From: Streptomyces roseifaciens
GTDB taxonomy: Bacteria; Actinomycetota; Actinomycetes; Streptomycetales; Streptomycetaceae
DNA: 64,000 nt
Assembly (NCBI RefSeq): GCF_001445655.1
Contig: NZ_LNBE01000003.1
Span: 1,780,530-1,844,529, forward strand
Direction: 5' to 3'
The notes under the pieces are model-generated. The model saw only the letters and a list, made by a program, of their open reading frames with translations, was not told the DNA's origin and searched no databases. This document shows, one piece after another, positions 34,585 to 43,145 of the stretch. Both the position numbers and the translations under genes were made by a program. The stretch's first letter is position 1. Each line of letters starts with the position of its first letter.

Positions 34585-35514
34585 TCAGTGGGCGGCGGGC
34601 GGCAGGTCGTAGAGCGCGCCGGGCCGGTCCTCGCGGATCAGGTCGGCGTTGACGGCCATGGCGGCGAGGCCGCCGCTGGCCGCGGCCATGGCCGCCTGCT
34701 GCATGTTCTTGCCCAGGTCACCGGCCACGTACAGACGGGGGAGCGAGGTCCGGCCGCGCTCGTCGGTCTGCACCGAGGTGAGGTCGGCGGCCTGCAGCCA
34801 GGGGCGCAGCGGCTCCACGCGCGGCTCGGTGTCCATGTGCAGGAACAGGGCCGTGAAGGACAGCGAGCGCCCGCCGGCCAGTTCGACGGCCACCCCGTCG
34901 GGGTGGGCCGAGACGCCGACGACCTCGTCGGGCACGGTGTCCACCCCGGAGGCGGCCAGGAATCCGCGCTCCTCCTCGGGCAGCTCACGCCGGTCCGACA
35001 GGTAGGTGAGCGAGGACGTCCAGGCGGTCAGGGTCGCGGCGAGGCACTCGCCGGGCACCGCACCGCCGTACACGCCGAAGGAGCCGTCGCGCACCTCGTA
35101 GGCGTGGCAGTACGGGCACTCGAAGACGCCCTTGCCCCACAGCGCGGCGAGCCCCGGCACGTCGGGCAGCTTCGAGCGCACGCCGGCCGCGTAGAGCACC
35201 GTGCGGCTCGTGAGCGCCCCGGCCTCCTTGGCCGTCGTCACCAGGCGGTCGCCCTCGGGCGCCACGGTGATCACCTCGTCGTCGAGGAACTCCACGCCGT
35301 AGCGGGAGATTTCGGCGCGGGCGCGGGCACGGAAGTCCGCGATGGTCACCCCGTCGTTGGTGAGCATGTTGTGCATGACGCCGGCCGCCATGTTCCGGGC
35401 GTCGCCGGAGTCGACGAGTGCGACGCGCCTGCGCGACCTGCCCAGGTACAGCGCCGCGTTGAGGCCCGCCGGGCCGCCGCCGACGATCACGGTGTCATAC
35501 GCTTCCGCGGTCAT
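34585..35514 (-). CDS. Thioredoxin-reductase-like FAD oxidoreductase (dithiol oxidase type)
   Basis: 309 residues: an FAD-binding N-terminus (VIVGGGPAGLNAALYLGRS), redox cysteines in ECPYCHAYEV, and the C-terminal FAD motif YVAGDLGKNMQQA. The NADPH-binding motif of true thioredoxin reductases is degenerate (YGGAVPGE). That pattern is seen in dithiol oxidases such as GliT and HlmI that close disulfides in natural products. Its start overlaps the MFS gene by 20 bases. In this cluster it could oxidise thiols of the peptide or cofactor; the 54-residue peptide has only one Cys, which complicates the idea. Confidence 0.83.
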   Translation of the reverse strand: MTAEAYDTVIVGGGPAGLNAALYLGRSRRRVALVDSGDARNMAAGVMHNMLTNDGVTIADFRARARAEISRYGVEFLDDEVITVAPEGDRLVTTAKEAGALTSRTVLYAAGVRSKLPDVPGLAALWGKGVFECPYCHAYEVRDGSFGVYGGAVPGECLAATLTAWTSSLTYLSDRRELPEEERGFLAASGVDTVPDEVVGVSAHPDGVAVELAGGRSLSFTALFLHMDTEPRVEPLRPWLQAADLTSVQTDERGRTSLPRLYVAGDLGKNMQQAAMAAASGGLAAMAVNADLIREDRPGALYDLPPAAH

Positions 35515-36820
35515 GCTCTCCTCTTTCGGTGTCGGTGTGCTGCTGCTGGTCTCGATGCGGTATGCGGGAGGACTCCGGCTGTTCGCCGGTGAGCATGTCC
35601 TGGCGCAGCGGCGCGAGCAGGGCCACGGATCCCAGGATCAGGACGGCCCCGGACGAGACGAAGACGGTGGTGACGGACGTGGTGCGGGCGAGCAGGCCGC
35701 CGAGGGCCGCTCCGATCGGCATCGTTCCCCACGAGCACAGCCGTGACACGCTCATCACGCGGCCCTGCAGTTCCGGCGGCGCGAACCGCTGGCGCAGCGA
35801 CAGGACCGGGATGTTCCAGCTCATCATGAAGATGCCGTTGCAGAAGATCGCGACCCCCGCGAGGACCGTGTTCCCGGCCAGGCCCAGGCCGACGTAGGCC
35901 GCGCCCGACAGGATCAGCGACCACTGCGCCAGGACGAGCGTGGGCAGCCGCCGCGCCAGCCGGGGCGCGAGCCACGTCCCGGCGATCGAGCCGACGGAGC
36001 CGACGGTCAGCAGCAGGCCGTAGCCGGTGGCGTGCAGGTGCAGGGTGCGGTAGGCGAGCAGCACCAGCATCGAGAACGTCGCGGAGTACACCAGGCCGTA
36101 GAGAGCGCTGGCGGCCAGCGTGCGGGTGAGCGCCGCCCGCGTGAGCACGAAGGCGACCCCCGTGCGCACGTCCTGCCACAGGGAGCGGGCCGCGGACGTG
36201 CCGGGCGGGGGCGTCGTGCGCGGGGCCGCCTTGACGCCGGCCAGGCCCAGCAGCAGGACGGCGGCGAGCCCGTAGAGCGCCCCGCCCGTCGCCAGCGCCA
36301 GGGTCGCGCCGACCCCGACCAGGAGACCGGCCAGCGGCGGACCCGCCATCTCGTTGAGGATGACCTGCGGGGCGAACAGCCGGCCGTTGGCGTGCTCCAG
36401 GTGCTCCGACTCCACGATGTCGGGCAGCATCGCGGGCGCCGCGGTCTCCGCCAGGGTCTCGGCGATCCCGAGGACGAAGGACAGCACGTACAGCACGGCC
36501 AGCGACGTGCCCGCCGCGAACGCCGCGACGGCCGCCAGCAGCGCGGCCGCGCGCGTGACGTTGCTGAACAGCAGGATGCGCCGCCGGTCGTGACGGTCCG
36601 CCAGGACGCCCGCGGGCAGTGCGAACAGCAGCCACGGCAGCATGTTGACCGCCGTGAGCCCGGCCACCACCATCGGCTGCGGGTGGCTCGCGACCACCAG
36701 CAGGGGCAGCAGGGTGCGGGTGACGCCGTCCCCGGCGTTGGACGCCACGGACGACGACCACAGCCAGCGGAAGCGGCTGCCCAGCACGGGCTTGCGGGCC
36801 GGTGCCCCGGTCTTGGTCAA
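35495..36820 (-). CDS. MFS transporter (EntS-like exporter)
   Basis: 441 residues with twelve hydrophobic spans and the MFS loop motif GVLADRHDRRRIL. It resembles MFS_3/EntS-type drug and siderophore exporters. The TTG start at 36820 has GGAG nine bases upstream. Its place between the oxygenase and the redox enzyme suggests it exports the cluster's product or gives self-resistance. Confidence 0.85.
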   Translation of the reverse strand: MTKTGAPARKPVLGSRFRWLWSSSVASNAGDGVTRTLLPLLVVASHPQPMVVAGLTAVNMLPWLLFALPAGVLADRHDRRRILLFSNVTRAAALLAAVAAFAAGTSLAVLYVLSFVLGIAETLAETAAPAMLPDIVESEHLEHANGRLFAPQVILNEMAGPPLAGLLVGVGATLALATGGALYGLAAVLLLGLAGVKAAPRTTPPPGTSAARSLWQDVRTGVAFVLTRAALTRTLAASALYGLVYSATFSMLVLLAYRTLHLHATGYGLLLTVGSVGSIAGTWLAPRLARRLPTLVLAQWSLILSGAAYVGLGLAGNTVLAGVAIFCNGIFMMSWNIPVLSLRQRFAPPELQGRVMSVSRLCSWGTMPIGAALGGLLARTTSVTTVFVSSGAVLILGSVALLAPLRQDMLTGEQPESSRIPHRDQQQHTDTERGEHDRGSV

Positions 36821-36872
36821 GGGATCTCACTCCGCGTCCGGCCGTGCCCCGCGGCCCCGCCGCCCGGCGCGG

Positions 36873-37763
36873 TCACGACCAACTCGTGAGCCCCAGGAGC
36901 CGCTCGCCCAGCGGAGTGAGCTCGGCGCGCCCGTAGAGCTCGCGCTCCTTCTTGCGAGGGCTTCCGTGGTGCTCGTGCTCGTGCGGCGGGATCCGGTCCC
37001 GCCAGAACCGTACGCGGCTGTCCCGGAGCGCGGCGTCGTCCTCCAGGGCGGGCGCCATGGAGATGTACTGTGCCATACGCACCCGGTCCGCGGAGCGGTT
37101 CGGGCGCACTCCGTGCGGCAGCAGGCTGTTGAAGATGATCAGGTCGCCGGGGTCCACCTGCAGCGTCTCGATCTCGTGGCCGGTGATGTCCGGCGTCATC
37201 GGGTCGCGGTCCGGCGGCTGTTCCTCCAGCCAGCCGTCCAGCTTCTCGAAGATGCCGGGCACGCACTGGAAGCCGCCGATCTCCTCGTTGCCCTCGCTGA
37301 CCGAGAGCACGCCCTGGCAGCTGATGGGCAGCGGCCGCCGGGAGGTGTCGACGTCCCAGTGGACGAACCCGCCGAACTCACGGCTGCCGCGGTTGGGCGG
37401 GTTGACGTTGGCGAAGTCGATCACGACCCACAGGCCGGTGGCGTCCCAGATGTCGACGAACGCGTCGTACACCCGCTGCGTCTGCCGGTTGTCCCACATG
37501 GCCTGGTGGTTGTAGATCTCCACCAGCCCGCTGTGGCCGGGCAGCCGCTGGTTGTCCGTGCGGCCTGCGTACCAGGTGGAGGGGTCCCCGGGGGTCATGT
37601 CCTCGAATTCCCACAGGGCCTTCTCCAGCCGCTCCACGTTGCCGGCGGGCACGGCCTGGCGGACGACGACGTAGCCGCGGGTGGTCCAGTGCTCCCAGTC
37701 CTCGGGGGACAGCACGCGCAGGGGCAGCTCCTTGCGGATGTCCCTGAGCTGGGTCCTCGCCAT
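36873..37763 (-). CDS. PhyH-family Fe(II)/2-oxoglutarate dioxygenase
   Basis: 296 residues. The iron site is HWDVD with the distal His in LLPHGVRPN, and the 2-oxoglutarate-binding Arg follows. FVVIDF-like strands and VDPGDLIIFN are typical of phytanoyl-CoA hydroxylase relatives that hydroxylate amino acids or peptides. AAGGAG lies eight bases before the ATG. It is likely to install a hydroxyl that one of the carbamoyltransferases then decorates. Confidence 0.87.
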   Translation of the reverse strand: MARTQLRDIRKELPLRVLSPEDWEHWTTRGYVVVRQAVPAGNVERLEKALWEFEDMTPGDPSTWYAGRTDNQRLPGHSGLVEIYNHQAMWDNRQTQRVYDAFVDIWDATGLWVVIDFANVNPPNRGSREFGGFVHWDVDTSRRPLPISCQGVLSVSEGNEEIGGFQCVPGIFEKLDGWLEEQPPDRDPMTPDITGHEIETLQVDPGDLIIFNSLLPHGVRPNRSADRVRMAQYISMAPALEDDAALRDSRVRFWRDRIPPHEHEHHGSPRKKERELYGRAELTPLGERLLGLTSWS

Positions 37764-37792
37764 GTTCGGTGCTCCTTGTGACTCGTGCTCTG

Positions 37793-37834
37793 CGGACGGA
37801 CGGACGGGCAGGCAGGCGGACGGGCGGGCGGGCG
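37793..37834. repeat. Tetranucleotide repeat array
   Basis: About ten consecutive four-base units of the form cgga/cggg/cagg lie in the 85-base gap between carbamoyltransferase 1 and the PhyH gene. The array is prone to slippage and could vary in length between strains. Confidence 0.6.
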
Positions 37835-37848
37835 TTCACCCGGTCCGT

Positions 37849-39684
37849 TCAGGTGATGACTGCCCGCTCGTCGGCCAGGACGACGGCGTCGAGCGCCGTG
37901 GTGTCCAGCAGCTCCAGCGCATCCCCGAGGTCGTTGAGGATGGGCCGTCCGCCGCCGTTGGCGCTGGTGTTGATGAGGATCGGCAGTCCGGTGCGGCCGG
38001 CCAGCGCGTGGCACAGGCGGTGCAGCAGCGGGTGCTCCGCGGCGTGCACGGTCTGCAGCCGCGCGGTTCCGTCGATGTGCCGCACCTCGGCGAGCTGCTC
38101 CGCCAGCTCCTCGCGGACGCGCACGGCGAACAGCATCGTGTCGGTGTGGTCGAGCGGGCCGGTGAAGTACGCGTCGGCCACCTCGGCGGGGCACAGCGGG
38201 GCCACCGGGCGGAACCACTCGCGGCGCTTGATGGTCTGCGAGACGTGGCGCCGGGCGCCGGTCCAGTGCGGGGAGACGAGCAGCGACCGGTGCCCCAGGG
38301 CGCGCGGCCCGGTCTCCATGCCGCCGCCGAGCCAGGCCACGCACTTGCGCCCGGCGAGCAGGGCGGCCACGTGGTCGACGAGGGCGGTGTCGCTCGCGAG
38401 GGTCAGGCGGGTCCGCCCGGTGCGCAGCGGGTCGCGGGCCGTGAGCCGGGGGCCGCAGTAGGCGAGCTCAGCCCCGGGGCGGCTTCCGCCGGCTGCCGGC
38501 CGGTCCTCCGGCGCGGCCGCGGCCAGCGCCGCGCCGAGCGCGATCCCGGAGTCGTCGCAGCAGGTGGGGATGGAGACCCGGGTGAACAGGCCGCTCTCCG
38601 AGATGCGGGTGTTCGCCGTGATGTTCAGGGCGCAGCCCCCGGCGTAGCTGAGCGCCGGATAGCCGGGCCAGCGCTCGTGCAGCCCGGTGACGAGGTGGGC
38701 GAGATCCTCCTCCACGGCGGTCTGGAGCGTTGCCGCCAGGGTGCGGCAGACCGGGTCGCCCGGGCTGTGGCCCACGAGGTGGCGGTGCCCGCGCGGGGTG
38801 CGGATCTCGTCGGGGAACACCCCGCCGTAGGAGTGCACGACGTCGTCGTCGGTGGCGTCGGCCAGCAGACCGTCGAGATAGCCGCCCGCGTCCTCGTCGT
38901 ACGGATACCAGGTGTCCTCGTACCGCAGGGCGCTGCCGGCGGGCGCCCGGCCGCCCAGGGGTGCCAGGAGGTCGGGCGCGGTGCGCCGGGCGCGCTCCCC
39001 GGCGAGCATGGTGCGCAGCACGGGCAGCAGGTCCGGGTCGGTGGCGCCGGTGGCGGCCAGGCCCAGCAGCTTGCCCGTGTCGAACTGCCCGCCGTGCACC
39101 CTGCGGGCCAGCGCCTCGTAGACCAGCCCGAAGCGGGGGCCGGTGCGGTTGTTGAAGGACAGGACGGGGGTGAGCGACGGGCCGTCGCCCAGGCACACCA
39201 TGCCGCACTCGGCGTAGTTGCCGGTGCCGTCCAGGACGAGCGTGAGGGCCTTGGCCGCCCCGGAGGTGTAGTGGGCCAGGGCCGCGTGCGCGAAGTGGTG
39301 GCGGACGGCCACGACGGGCAGGGGGCCTGCGGGGCCGTCGGCGAGCGGCCAGTCCACGGACTTGACCGGGCGCAGCACGGACGTGGCCAGGGCGTCGCCC
39401 GGGCGGCTCCAGGTGATGTCCTCGGAGACGAGCTCGACGAGCCCGTCGGGCAGGATCCGGCACGCGGGGGTGTACCAGTCGGCGACGGCGACCGCGGTGA
39501 CCGGGCCGCGGGCGAGCGCGTGCAGCCGGTTCACCCAGTCGCCGATCTCGCCGGCGAACCGGGCGTTGCCGCCGCACACGTGCCGCAGTCCCACCTGCCG
39601 CTCGCCCTCGATGACGTGGAGCCCCCGGGGCTGAGCCAGCGCCGCGCCCCCGTCGTGCCCGAAGTTGAGTCCGATCGTCGGCAT
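37849..39684 (-). CDS. Carbamoyltransferase 1 (divergent NodU/CmcH family)
   Basis: 611 residues. It begins TIGLNFGHDGGAALAQP and contains RHHFAHAALAHY, LDGTGNYAE, SYAGGCALNITANT, TGPRALGHRSLLVSP and ILINTSANGGGRPI, the paired motifs of the family. It differs strongly from carbamoyltransferase 2 at nearly every motif, so the two probably serve different acceptors. It starts after GAGGAG and ends 85 bases before the PhyH gene; its start is 12 bases after the radical SAM stop. Confidence 0.9.
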   Translation of the reverse strand: MPTIGLNFGHDGGAALAQPRGLHVIEGERQVGLRHVCGGNARFAGEIGDWVNRLHALARGPVTAVAVADWYTPACRILPDGLVELVSEDITWSRPGDALATSVLRPVKSVDWPLADGPAGPLPVVAVRHHFAHAALAHYTSGAAKALTLVLDGTGNYAECGMVCLGDGPSLTPVLSFNNRTGPRFGLVYEALARRVHGGQFDTGKLLGLAATGATDPDLLPVLRTMLAGERARRTAPDLLAPLGGRAPAGSALRYEDTWYPYDEDAGGYLDGLLADATDDDVVHSYGGVFPDEIRTPRGHRHLVGHSPGDPVCRTLAATLQTAVEEDLAHLVTGLHERWPGYPALSYAGGCALNITANTRISESGLFTRVSIPTCCDDSGIALGAALAAAAPEDRPAAGGSRPGAELAYCGPRLTARDPLRTGRTRLTLASDTALVDHVAALLAGRKCVAWLGGGMETGPRALGHRSLLVSPHWTGARRHVSQTIKRREWFRPVAPLCPAEVADAYFTGPLDHTDTMLFAVRVREELAEQLAEVRHIDGTARLQTVHAAEHPLLHRLCHALAGRTGLPILINTSANGGGRPILNDLGDALELLDTTALDAVVLADERAVIT

Positions 39685-39696
39685 CTGGCGGGCTCC

Positions 39697-41256
39697 TCAG
39701 ACGCCCGCGCAGAACTGGGCGTGGTGGCGCTCCAGCAGCCCTTGGACGACTTCGCGCATGTACGCGCAGTAGCCCGGGGACATGACCTGGATGGATCCGT
39801 TCTCCTCCTCCAGGGCGCCCGCCGAGCCGCCCGAGCACGTGCCCTGGAGCTCGCAGCCCTGGCAGCCGGGCCCGTTGGTGTAGGCGCGCATGCCGTAGTC
39901 CCGGTAGGCCGAGGAGTTGAAGACGCCCCGCCAGTCGTCGATGGTGCCGAGCTTGCGCGCCGTCGCCTTGCAGGCGAACACGCTGCCGTTGGGCTCGATG
40001 GACAGCTGCCGGCCCACTGCCGGGCACGTCTTGTAGTCCGCCTGCGCGGCCCACTTCGCCTCGTCGGCGATCATCTGGAACGTCTGGTACCAGTAGCCGC
40101 TGAGCTGGACCCCGCGCTCGCGCCCGTAGTCGACGGCGGACAGCAGCTTCTGCGCCACGTCGTGCGGGCTGTGCTGCTCGAAGAACTCGCGGGCCTGGAA
40201 GGAGACGATCACGTCCAGGGAGTCCAGGCCGGCCTCGGCGACGAAGTCGATCAGCGGAGTGCCCCACTTGTCCCACGTGTACTGCGACAGGACGGTGGTG
40301 ATGCTGACGGGCACGCCAGCGGCCTTCATGTCGAGGATGGCCTTGCGCACCACCGGCCACGGCGTGCGCTGCTGCTGCCCGCCGCGGAACTCGCCGGTCT
40401 CCGGGACGAGGTAGTCGATCGAGACGGTGGTGGAGACCCGGTAATCGGCCAGGGCCTGGAGCAGCTCGGCGTCGATGCGCGAGCCGTTGCTCGTCATGTC
40501 GTAGGACAGCGAGACGCCGTCGTGGAAGTGCCCGAAGGTGCGCAGGATGTGCAGGATCGTATTGCGGGCGAGCGTCGGCTCGCCGCCGAAGAAGGACACG
40601 GTGAGCTCGCCGCCGCCGTTGGCCTTGCGCAGCGCCACCGCTTCCCGCAGCGTCTTCTCCGCCACCTGCGGGGACATGTGCATCGAGGGGTTGCGGGCGC
40701 CGTCGGTGCCCTCGTTCCAGTCGCCGCGGGCGAGCGTCGGGCCGCTGTCGCCGCGCGCGGTGCGCAGCTGGACGAGGACCGGGCCCGGCTTGACGGACTC
40801 CCCGGACGTGTTGCGCTCCTCCACGCCGCCGTCGAAGTTGTAGGCGAAACAGCCCTGACAGGAGAAGTTGCACGCGTTGGTCAGCACCAGCTGGATGGAG
40901 GAGTGGAAGACGCCGCTGCTGAGCGCCTCGCCCCGGGCGGCGAGGAGTTCGTCGATCTGCGCGGCCTCGTCGTGCCCGGCCTCCACGAGGTACTGCGCCT
41001 CGATCAGGCTGTCGACGGCCTCGCTGCCCGCCCGCTCCCGCAGCAGGTCCAGGGGGATGCCGCCGGCGGCTTCGCGGAGCAGCTCGACCGTGTCGCGGTC
41101 CACCAGGCGGGCGTTGCCGAAGAGGGAGTGGAAGGCCACCGTGCGCTCGGTGCCGTCGTAGGCGTCGAGCCGGCCGCCGAACCGGGCGAAGTCACGGTCC
41201 TTGGCGGTGCGCATCGTACGGACGTAGCGGGAGGACTGGTAAACCGGAGCCGACAT
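39697..41256 (-). CDS. Radical SAM/SPASM peptide-modifying enzyme
   Basis: 519 residues. The N-terminal about 100 residues (FHSLFGNARLVDRDTVELL, EAQYLVEAG) resemble a PqqD-like leader-recognition fold. The radical SAM cysteines are C129, C133 and C136 (CNFSCQGC), followed by FFGGEP and a C-terminal SPASM domain with TCPAVG, FACKA, CQGCELQGTC and CAYM for auxiliary clusters. SPASM enzymes typically modify ribosomal peptides by C-C, C-S or C-O bonds or epimerisation. It is preceded by a 54-residue peptide gene and GGAGGAAG. The reaction cannot be predicted. Confidence 0.92.
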   Translation of the reverse strand: MSAPVYQSSRYVRTMRTAKDRDFARFGGRLDAYDGTERTVAFHSLFGNARLVDRDTVELLREAAGGIPLDLLRERAGSEAVDSLIEAQYLVEAGHDEAAQIDELLAARGEALSSGVFHSSIQLVLTNACNFSCQGCFAYNFDGGVEERNTSGESVKPGPVLVQLRTARGDSGPTLARGDWNEGTDGARNPSMHMSPQVAEKTLREAVALRKANGGGELTVSFFGGEPTLARNTILHILRTFGHFHDGVSLSYDMTSNGSRIDAELLQALADYRVSTTVSIDYLVPETGEFRGGQQQRTPWPVVRKAILDMKAAGVPVSITTVLSQYTWDKWGTPLIDFVAEAGLDSLDVIVSFQAREFFEQHSPHDVAQKLLSAVDYGRERGVQLSGYWYQTFQMIADEAKWAAQADYKTCPAVGRQLSIEPNGSVFACKATARKLGTIDDWRGVFNSSAYRDYGMRAYTNGPGCQGCELQGTCSGGSAGALEEENGSIQVMSPGYCAYMREVVQGLLERHHAQFCAGV

Positions 41257-41327
41257 CGGTGGACTTCCTCCTGGAAACGGTGCGAAATCGAACGGGCCGG
41301 GGCGGGCCGGGGGCGCGCGCTCGTGGA

Positions 41328-41362
41328 ACGGGCCCGCCGCGGGCGTGAGGCGGCGGGCCCGT
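41328..41362 (-). terminator. Hairpin attenuator between precursor and radical SAM genes
   Basis: ACGGGCCCGCCGC (41328-41340) pairs perfectly with GCGGCGGGCCCGT (41350-41362) around a nine-base loop, 23 bases after the peptide stop. A partial terminator here would give more peptide mRNA than enzyme mRNA, a common arrangement in RiPP operons. Confidence 0.7.
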
Positions 41363-41384
41363 CGGAACCGGTGCGCCGGGACGA

Positions 41385-41549
41385 CTAGGCAGGTGTGGCC
41401 GGCGCCTTCGTCTCGGAGACCTCCGTGACGGACTCCGCCTTCGGCACCGGCGTGATCGTCGGTGCGTTGCCCTTGTCGGGCGAGACGAACCCGCAGGGGC
41501 GCGACGACGCCGTGGGCGTCGGCGTGATCATTTTCTTGACTTCGGCCAT
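41385..41549 (-). CDS. Putative RiPP precursor peptide, 54 residues
   Basis: MAEVKKMITPTPTASSRPCG opens a Thr/Pro-rich peptide with one Cys, a central FVSPDKGNAPTITPVPK and a Glu/Thr tail ending APATPA. It contains two related ITP(T/V)P motifs. AGGAG lies six bases before the ATG. It is transcribed toward the radical SAM gene 128 bases away, with a hairpin between. Size, position and neighbouring enzymes indicate a precursor; leader and core cannot be told apart. Thr, Ser and Pro side chains would be plausible hydroxylation and carbamoylation sites. A longer upstream frame exists but lacks a ribosome site. Confidence 0.7.
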   Translation of the reverse strand: MAEVKKMITPTPTASSRPCGFVSPDKGNAPTITPVPKAESVTEVSETKAPATPA

Positions 41550-41575
41550 CAGTCTCTCCTCGCCGTGGTCGGGCG

Positions 41576-41589
41576 GTATGCGTACATAC
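41576..41589. promoter_or_regulatory. Inverted repeat upstream of the precursor gene
   Basis: GTATG-CGTA-CATAC lies about 27 bases before the precursor start codon, in an AT-richer leader. A candidate operator for the cluster; no cluster-specific regulator gene is present next to it. Confidence 0.4.
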
Positions 41590-41983
41590 GCGGTCAGCGA
41601 ATCATGGCCGGGTTGGGCCGGGGGATATTTGTTCCGGCCACTTTTTTCGGAGCGTATTACTTGATCGAGAGCGATGTGATGACCATACAAATGACATGGA
41701 TTCCTGTTCGAGAAGGGCGAAGGCGCCGGCGGGATGAGCATGGGATTCCGGCCTCACCAGGCGTCATGCGAAAAACGGTCCTTCTGCTCGCCGTGCCGGG
41801 TATGCATGTGCATGGCATGGATCAAATGCCAGCGCCTTACGGGCCGTTACGGAGCAGGAGGGAATCGGCGCCGGGAAGGGAAATGATCTGTGGCCCGCTC
41901 TTTTCCTGCGCCGCCCGGCGCTCTTCCCTGCCCGCGGCATCGCGGTCGTGCGCGTACGCGGGGGAGCGCGCCGGATTCCCCGT

Positions 41984-42021
41984 GCGCGCCGGGCGGACGC
42001 TGCGCGTGCCGCCCGGCGCGC
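41984..42021 (-). terminator. Terminator of the upstream oxygenase gene
   Basis: GCGCGCCGGGCGG (41984-41996) and CCGCCCGGCGCGC (42009-42021) make a perfect 13-bp stem with a 12-base loop, directly after the oxygenase stop codon. It separates that gene from the precursor transcript. Confidence 0.75.
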
Positions 42022-42028
42022 CCCGGGT

Positions 42029-42988
42029 CTAGCGGAGGTCGTCCCACGTGACGACCGGGCTGCCGGCGCGCAGGCTGTAATCCACGGCGGGATTCCGCGT
42101 GGGCCACTTCAGGCGCAGCCAGCCGGGAACGGTGGCGGGAATGCCGTCGTCGGCCGCCAGGTGCCAGAACGTATTCGAATCCTGCCGCGCGAAATAAGGG
42201 CAGAAGAGGGAGATCACCAGCGTCACCCGGTGGCCCTTCGTCACGGGTGTGACCGCGTGGAAGATACGGCTGCCGTGCAGGAACAGCGTTGCGCCGCGCT
42301 CCCCGCAGTCCGCCTCGCGGAACCGGGAATCCTCCCGCCCCGGGCCGGGGAATTCGTCCGTGCGTCCCTGGAAGTAGGTGAAACGGCCGCCGTCGTAGTC
42401 GTCGTAGCCGCTCAGCTGAATGGTGAAGACGTAATCCATGCCGTCGCGGTGCCAGCGGACGCCGCCCTGACGGCCCCGGCCCTCGCCGTAATTGACCTGG
42501 GCCGTGGGCAGCCGCAGCGGATGGGGGATCAGCGGGATGCCGACCAGCCGGGAGCAGGTGAGGAGGAAGTCGCGGTCGCGGATCATGTTGGCGATGAACG
42601 GCGAGAGCAGGTCGGCGGCGCGCAGCCGCCGCGTCGCGGTGAACCCGGCGTCCTGCGCCGCCGCTTCGAGCCGCCCGCACACCGTGGCGAGGCAGTCCAG
42701 GCCCTCCTCCGTCAGGATGTGCCACGGCCCGGCGATCGCCGCGTCGTCGACCCGCCCCTTCCAGCGCCACAGCTCTTCCCCGCGGTAGCCGAACTCCCGC
42801 AGGGAGGTCACCGGTCCGGCGGCGTCCGGCGACACGAACCGGCTCCGCCAGGGCGGCTCCGCGGGGAGCCGGGCACTGCGCAGGGGCGCCCGGGCACGCA
42901 GCGCCTTGAGGACCTTGCGGAATCCGTCGGGGGCCTGGGACAGAACGAGTGCGCCGGTTCTGCCGCTCCCTGTCGACGTCGTGGGCAC
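42029..42988 (-). CDS. Fe(II)/2-oxoglutarate oxygenase (second hydroxylase)
   Basis: 319 residues. The facial triad is WHRDGMDY with the distal His in GSRIFHAVTPV, and GHRVTL supplies the 2-oxoglutarate Arg. YDGGRFTYFQGR matches prolyl-4-hydroxylase-like and related oxygenases. It is clearly different from the PhyH enzyme. The GTG at 42988 has AGGAG seven bases upstream. It is transcribed toward the precursor gene but ends in its own terminator, so it forms a separate unit at the cluster border. A role in hydroxylating the peptide is inference. Confidence 0.82.
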   Translation of the reverse strand: MPTTSTGSGRTGALVLSQAPDGFRKVLKALRARAPLRSARLPAEPPWRSRFVSPDAAGPVTSLREFGYRGEELWRWKGRVDDAAIAGPWHILTEEGLDCLATVCGRLEAAAQDAGFTATRRLRAADLLSPFIANMIRDRDFLLTCSRLVGIPLIPHPLRLPTAQVNYGEGRGRQGGVRWHRDGMDYVFTIQLSGYDDYDGGRFTYFQGRTDEFPGPGREDSRFREADCGERGATLFLHGSRIFHAVTPVTKGHRVTLVISLFCPYFARQDSNTFWHLAADDGIPATVPGWLRLKWPTRNPAVDYSLRAGSPVVTWDDLR

Positions 42989-43145
42989 GAGGCATCTCCT
43001 ATGGGGGAGAACGCTTTCGGCTGAACGGCCGGACGGGGCCACCGAGAATCTCCCACCGCACCCCTCCACTGACAAGAGTTGCGACGCGCGTTCCCGAGTT
43101 GCTCCCTTTGTAGGGATATGTAGCATTTTCAGGGAGGTGCGTCGG

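Larger units (their letters stand above)
41550..42028. other. Intergenic region carrying the precursor promoter
   Basis: About 480 bases with no supported gene. The right part holds the terminator of the upstream oxygenase; the left 130 bases are AT-richer and must carry the promoter of the precursor operon. Short frames of about 20 codons exist on the minus strand but have no ribosome sites. Confidence 0.55.

Noticed and set aside
37681..41388. A plus-strand open frame of over 1200 codons through the cluster
   Set aside because: It mirrors the radical SAM, carbamoyltransferase and PhyH genes and has no recognisable domain.
41395..41664. Plus-strand frame antisense to the precursor peptide
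   Set aside because: No ribosome site or domain, and the minus-strand frame has a good ribosome site and fits the operon.
41740..41830. Additional small peptide genes upstream of the precursor
   Set aside because: Frames of about 20 codons exist but none has a ribosome site or similarity to the precursor.
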